DNA from: Microbacterium galbinum
GTDB lineage: Bacteria > Actinomycetota > Actinomycetes > Actinomycetales > Microbacteriaceae
Assembly: GCF_023101185.1 (NCBI RefSeq)
Contig: NZ_CP078077.1
Location: 3,067,630 to 3,131,629 of the forward strand
Length of the DNA stretch: 64,000 bases
Reading direction: 5' to 3'
Shown: piece after piece, positions 62,585 through 64,000 of the stretch
Layout: each line of letters opens with the position of its first letter
Position numbering within the stretch: position 1 is the first letter of the stretch
Translations under genes and position numbers: made by a program
The notes under the pieces: generated by a model
The model's database searches: none
Seen by the model: the letters and a program-made list of their open reading frames with translations, nothing else
What the model was told of the DNA's origin: nothing

Positions 62585-63823
62585 TCAGGCGTTGGTGAGC
62601 GCGTAGCCCTCCTCGCCGTGGACGACGGAGTCGACACCGGCGATCTCGTCCTCGCTGGTGACGCGGAAGCCGATCGTCTTCTCGATCGCGAAGCCGATGA
62701 TGAAGGCGACGACGAAGGAGTAGATCAGCACGCCACCTGCGGCGATGGCCTGGACGGCCAGCAGGCGCCAGTCACCACCGGTGAACATGCCCTGTCCGGT
62801 GGCGAAGAAGCCGAGGTAGAGGGTACCGATGAGGCCACCGACGAGGTGGATGCCGACGACGTCGAGCGAGTCGTCGAAGCCGAGACGGAACTTCAGCTCG
62901 ACCGCCAGGGCGCAGACGACACCGGCGACGAGGCCGAGGACCAGTGCCCAGCCGGGCGTCAGGTTGGCGCAGGCGGGGGTGATGGCGACGAGACCGGCGA
63001 CGGCACCCGAGGCGGCGCCGACCGAGGTGGGCTTGCCGTCCTTGATCTTCTCGATGACGATCCAACCGAGGATGGCCGCCGCCGTGGCGCCGAGGGTGTT
63101 GATGCCGATGAGTCCGACACCGCCCATGTCCTCCGACAGCCACTCCGCACCGGCGTTGAAGCCGAACCAGCCGAACCACAGCAGAGCGGCACCGAGCAGC
63201 GTCAGCGGCACGTTGTGCGGCTTGAGGATGCCCTTCTGGAAGCCGATGCGCTTGCCGAGGACGAGAGCGAGGGCGAGGGCCGCGGCACCCGCGTTGATGT
63301 GCACCGCGGTACCACCGGCGTAGTCGATGACGGCGATGCCGCTGTCCTCGCCGAAGAGGGTGGTGCCGAGGTTCATGATCCAGCCGCCGCCCCAGACCCA
63401 CGCGGCGATCGGGAAGTACCCGACCGTGGCGAAGATGCCGGCGAAGATCAGCCAGGAGCCGAACTTGGCGCGGTCGGCGATGGCGCCGGAGATCAGGGCG
63501 ACCGTGATGATCGCGAAGGTCGCGCCGTACGCGACACCGAGAAGGGCGACGTTCGCGTCGGGGCCCTCGGACAGCGCCGAGAGACCGAAGTCGGCGAACG
63601 GGTTGCCCGCGAACTGCGTGGGGCTGTCGACCGCGCTCATCGAGTAGCCGAACAGGATCCAGAGCACGGCCACCAGTCCGATGGAGCCGAAGCTCATCAT
63701 CATCATGCTGACCACGCTCTTCGCCTTGACCAGGCCGCCGTAGAAGAAGGCGACACCGGGGGTCATGAGAAGAACGAGGGCGGTCGCGGTGATCGCCCAG
63801 GAGATGTTGCCGGGAGCATCCAT
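62585..63823 (-). CDS. amt: Ammonium transporter (Amt/MEP family)
   Basis: 412 residues, 11 membrane helices. LMTPGVAFFYGGLVKAKSVV is the conserved first part, DYAGGTAVHINAGAAALALA carries one of the twin-His regions and VGIHLVGGLIGTLYLG the other. The C-terminal tail SVVHGEEGYALTNA interacts with GlnK in relatives. ATG at 63823 after gtgaggt; a longer frame to 63835 is less likely. The upstream end of the window cuts off any glnK partner. Confidence 0.95.
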   Translation of the reverse strand: MDAPGNISWAITATALVLLMTPGVAFFYGGLVKAKSVVSMMMMSFGSIGLVAVLWILFGYSMSAVDSPTQFAGNPFADFGLSALSEGPDANVALLGVAYGATFAIITVALISGAIADRAKFGSWLIFAGIFATVGYFPIAAWVWGGGWIMNLGTTLFGEDSGIAVIDYAGGTAVHINAGAAALALALVLGKRIGFQKGILKPHNVPLTLLGAALLWFGWFGFNAGAEWLSEDMGGVGLIGINTLGATAAAILGWIVIEKIKDGKPTSVGAASGAVAGLVAITPACANLTPGWALVLGLVAGVVCALAVELKFRLGFDDSLDVVGIHLVGGLIGTLYLGFFATGQGMFTGGDWRLLAVQAIAAGGVLIYSFVVAFIIGFAIEKTIGFRVTSEDEIAGVDSVVHGEEGYALTNA

Positions 63824-63905
63824 GGAATACCTCACATCCGAGTAACTGAGAGCACCAGTGTGGCGATGCCCGGTTTCGGGAAGGCGCGAGGAGTGTTTCG
63901 CTCCG

Positions 63906-63941
63906 GTTACACCCGGCGTCGGTGTGTAACCATCGCGTTAC
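63906..63941. promoter_or_regulatory. Possible GlnR-type site upstream of amt
   Basis: gttac ... gtaac catcgc gttac: on the minus strand GTAAC, 6 bases, GTTAC, plus a further GTAAC 15 bases on. The actinobacterial GlnR consensus uses GTnAC and GaAAC half-sites with 6-base spacing, so the pair fits partly. It lies 83-118 bases before the amt start. Nitrogen control is inference. Confidence 0.4.
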
Positions 63942-64000
63942 GCGCGGCTGGAATGCGTCAGTGCATTCAGCCGGGAGATGGCGCGCAGGTACTTCTTGCG

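Noticed and set aside
63938..64000. Possible C-terminal end of another minus-strand gene at the window edge (20 codons, Arg/Lys-rich, then TAA)
   Set aside because: Too short to judge; another frame is also open and the stop overlaps the candidate GlnR site.

Overview
The window looks like a chromosome segment of a high-GC actinobacterium, most likely Microbacterium or a close relative in Microbacteriaceae. Grounds: strong G/C third-position bias, the pdxS-pdxT-yebC-ruvC-ruvA order, LAxTG (sortase E type) anchors, an Lsr2 protein and DtxR-type iron boxes. No species call is made.

Layout. 1-13.2 kb is core chromosome: ruvA (cut by the window edge), ruvC, yebC, pdxT and pdxS on the minus strand. 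A MocR-type regulator and pdxY face them on the plus strand, so vitamin B6 synthesis, salvage and a PLP-sensing regulator sit together. Then come a HIT protein and thrS, a YnfA-type protein, an alpha/beta hydrolase, a DoxX-like protein, a photolyase and a MalY/PatB-type C-S lyase.

13.2-47.2 kb is a genomic island of about 34 kb, integrated at the 3' end of tRNA-Val(GAC). A 21-bp exact repeat of the tRNA 3' end lies at 13207-13227 and again inside the intact tRNA at 47161-47181. Just inside each end is a 22-bp near-identical arm-like repeat. No integrase is visible; an excisionase-like HTH protein and an XRE regulator lie at the left end. Cargo: a CHAT-type peptidase, a NYN-type RNase fused to lectin-like repeats next to a PD-(D/E)XK plus GIY-YIG fusion (with a decayed copy of the latter), a YezG-like immunity operon, Fic and DUF3841 proteins, two very large repeat-built cell-wall proteins, Lsr2, a broken VaFE-type anchor protein, several unknown proteins and a 1249-residue YobI-like P-loop NTPase. 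At least four island genes are broken. The island reads as a defence/conflict plus surface-adhesin region, probably immobile now.

47.2-53.5 kb: four tRNA genes, then an iron-siderophore locus (AraC regulator, binding lipoprotein, siderophore-interacting reductase, two FecCD permeases, ATPase) with two DtxR/IdeR-like boxes.

53.5-64 kb: a short-chain dehydrogenase divergent from a TetR regulator and a butanediol-dehydrogenase-like enzyme, an amine oxidase, a MacB/FtsX-type ABC exporter divergent from a NarL-type two-component system, an SPW-repeat membrane protein, a PemK-like protein and an ammonium transporter with a possible GlnR-type site upstream.
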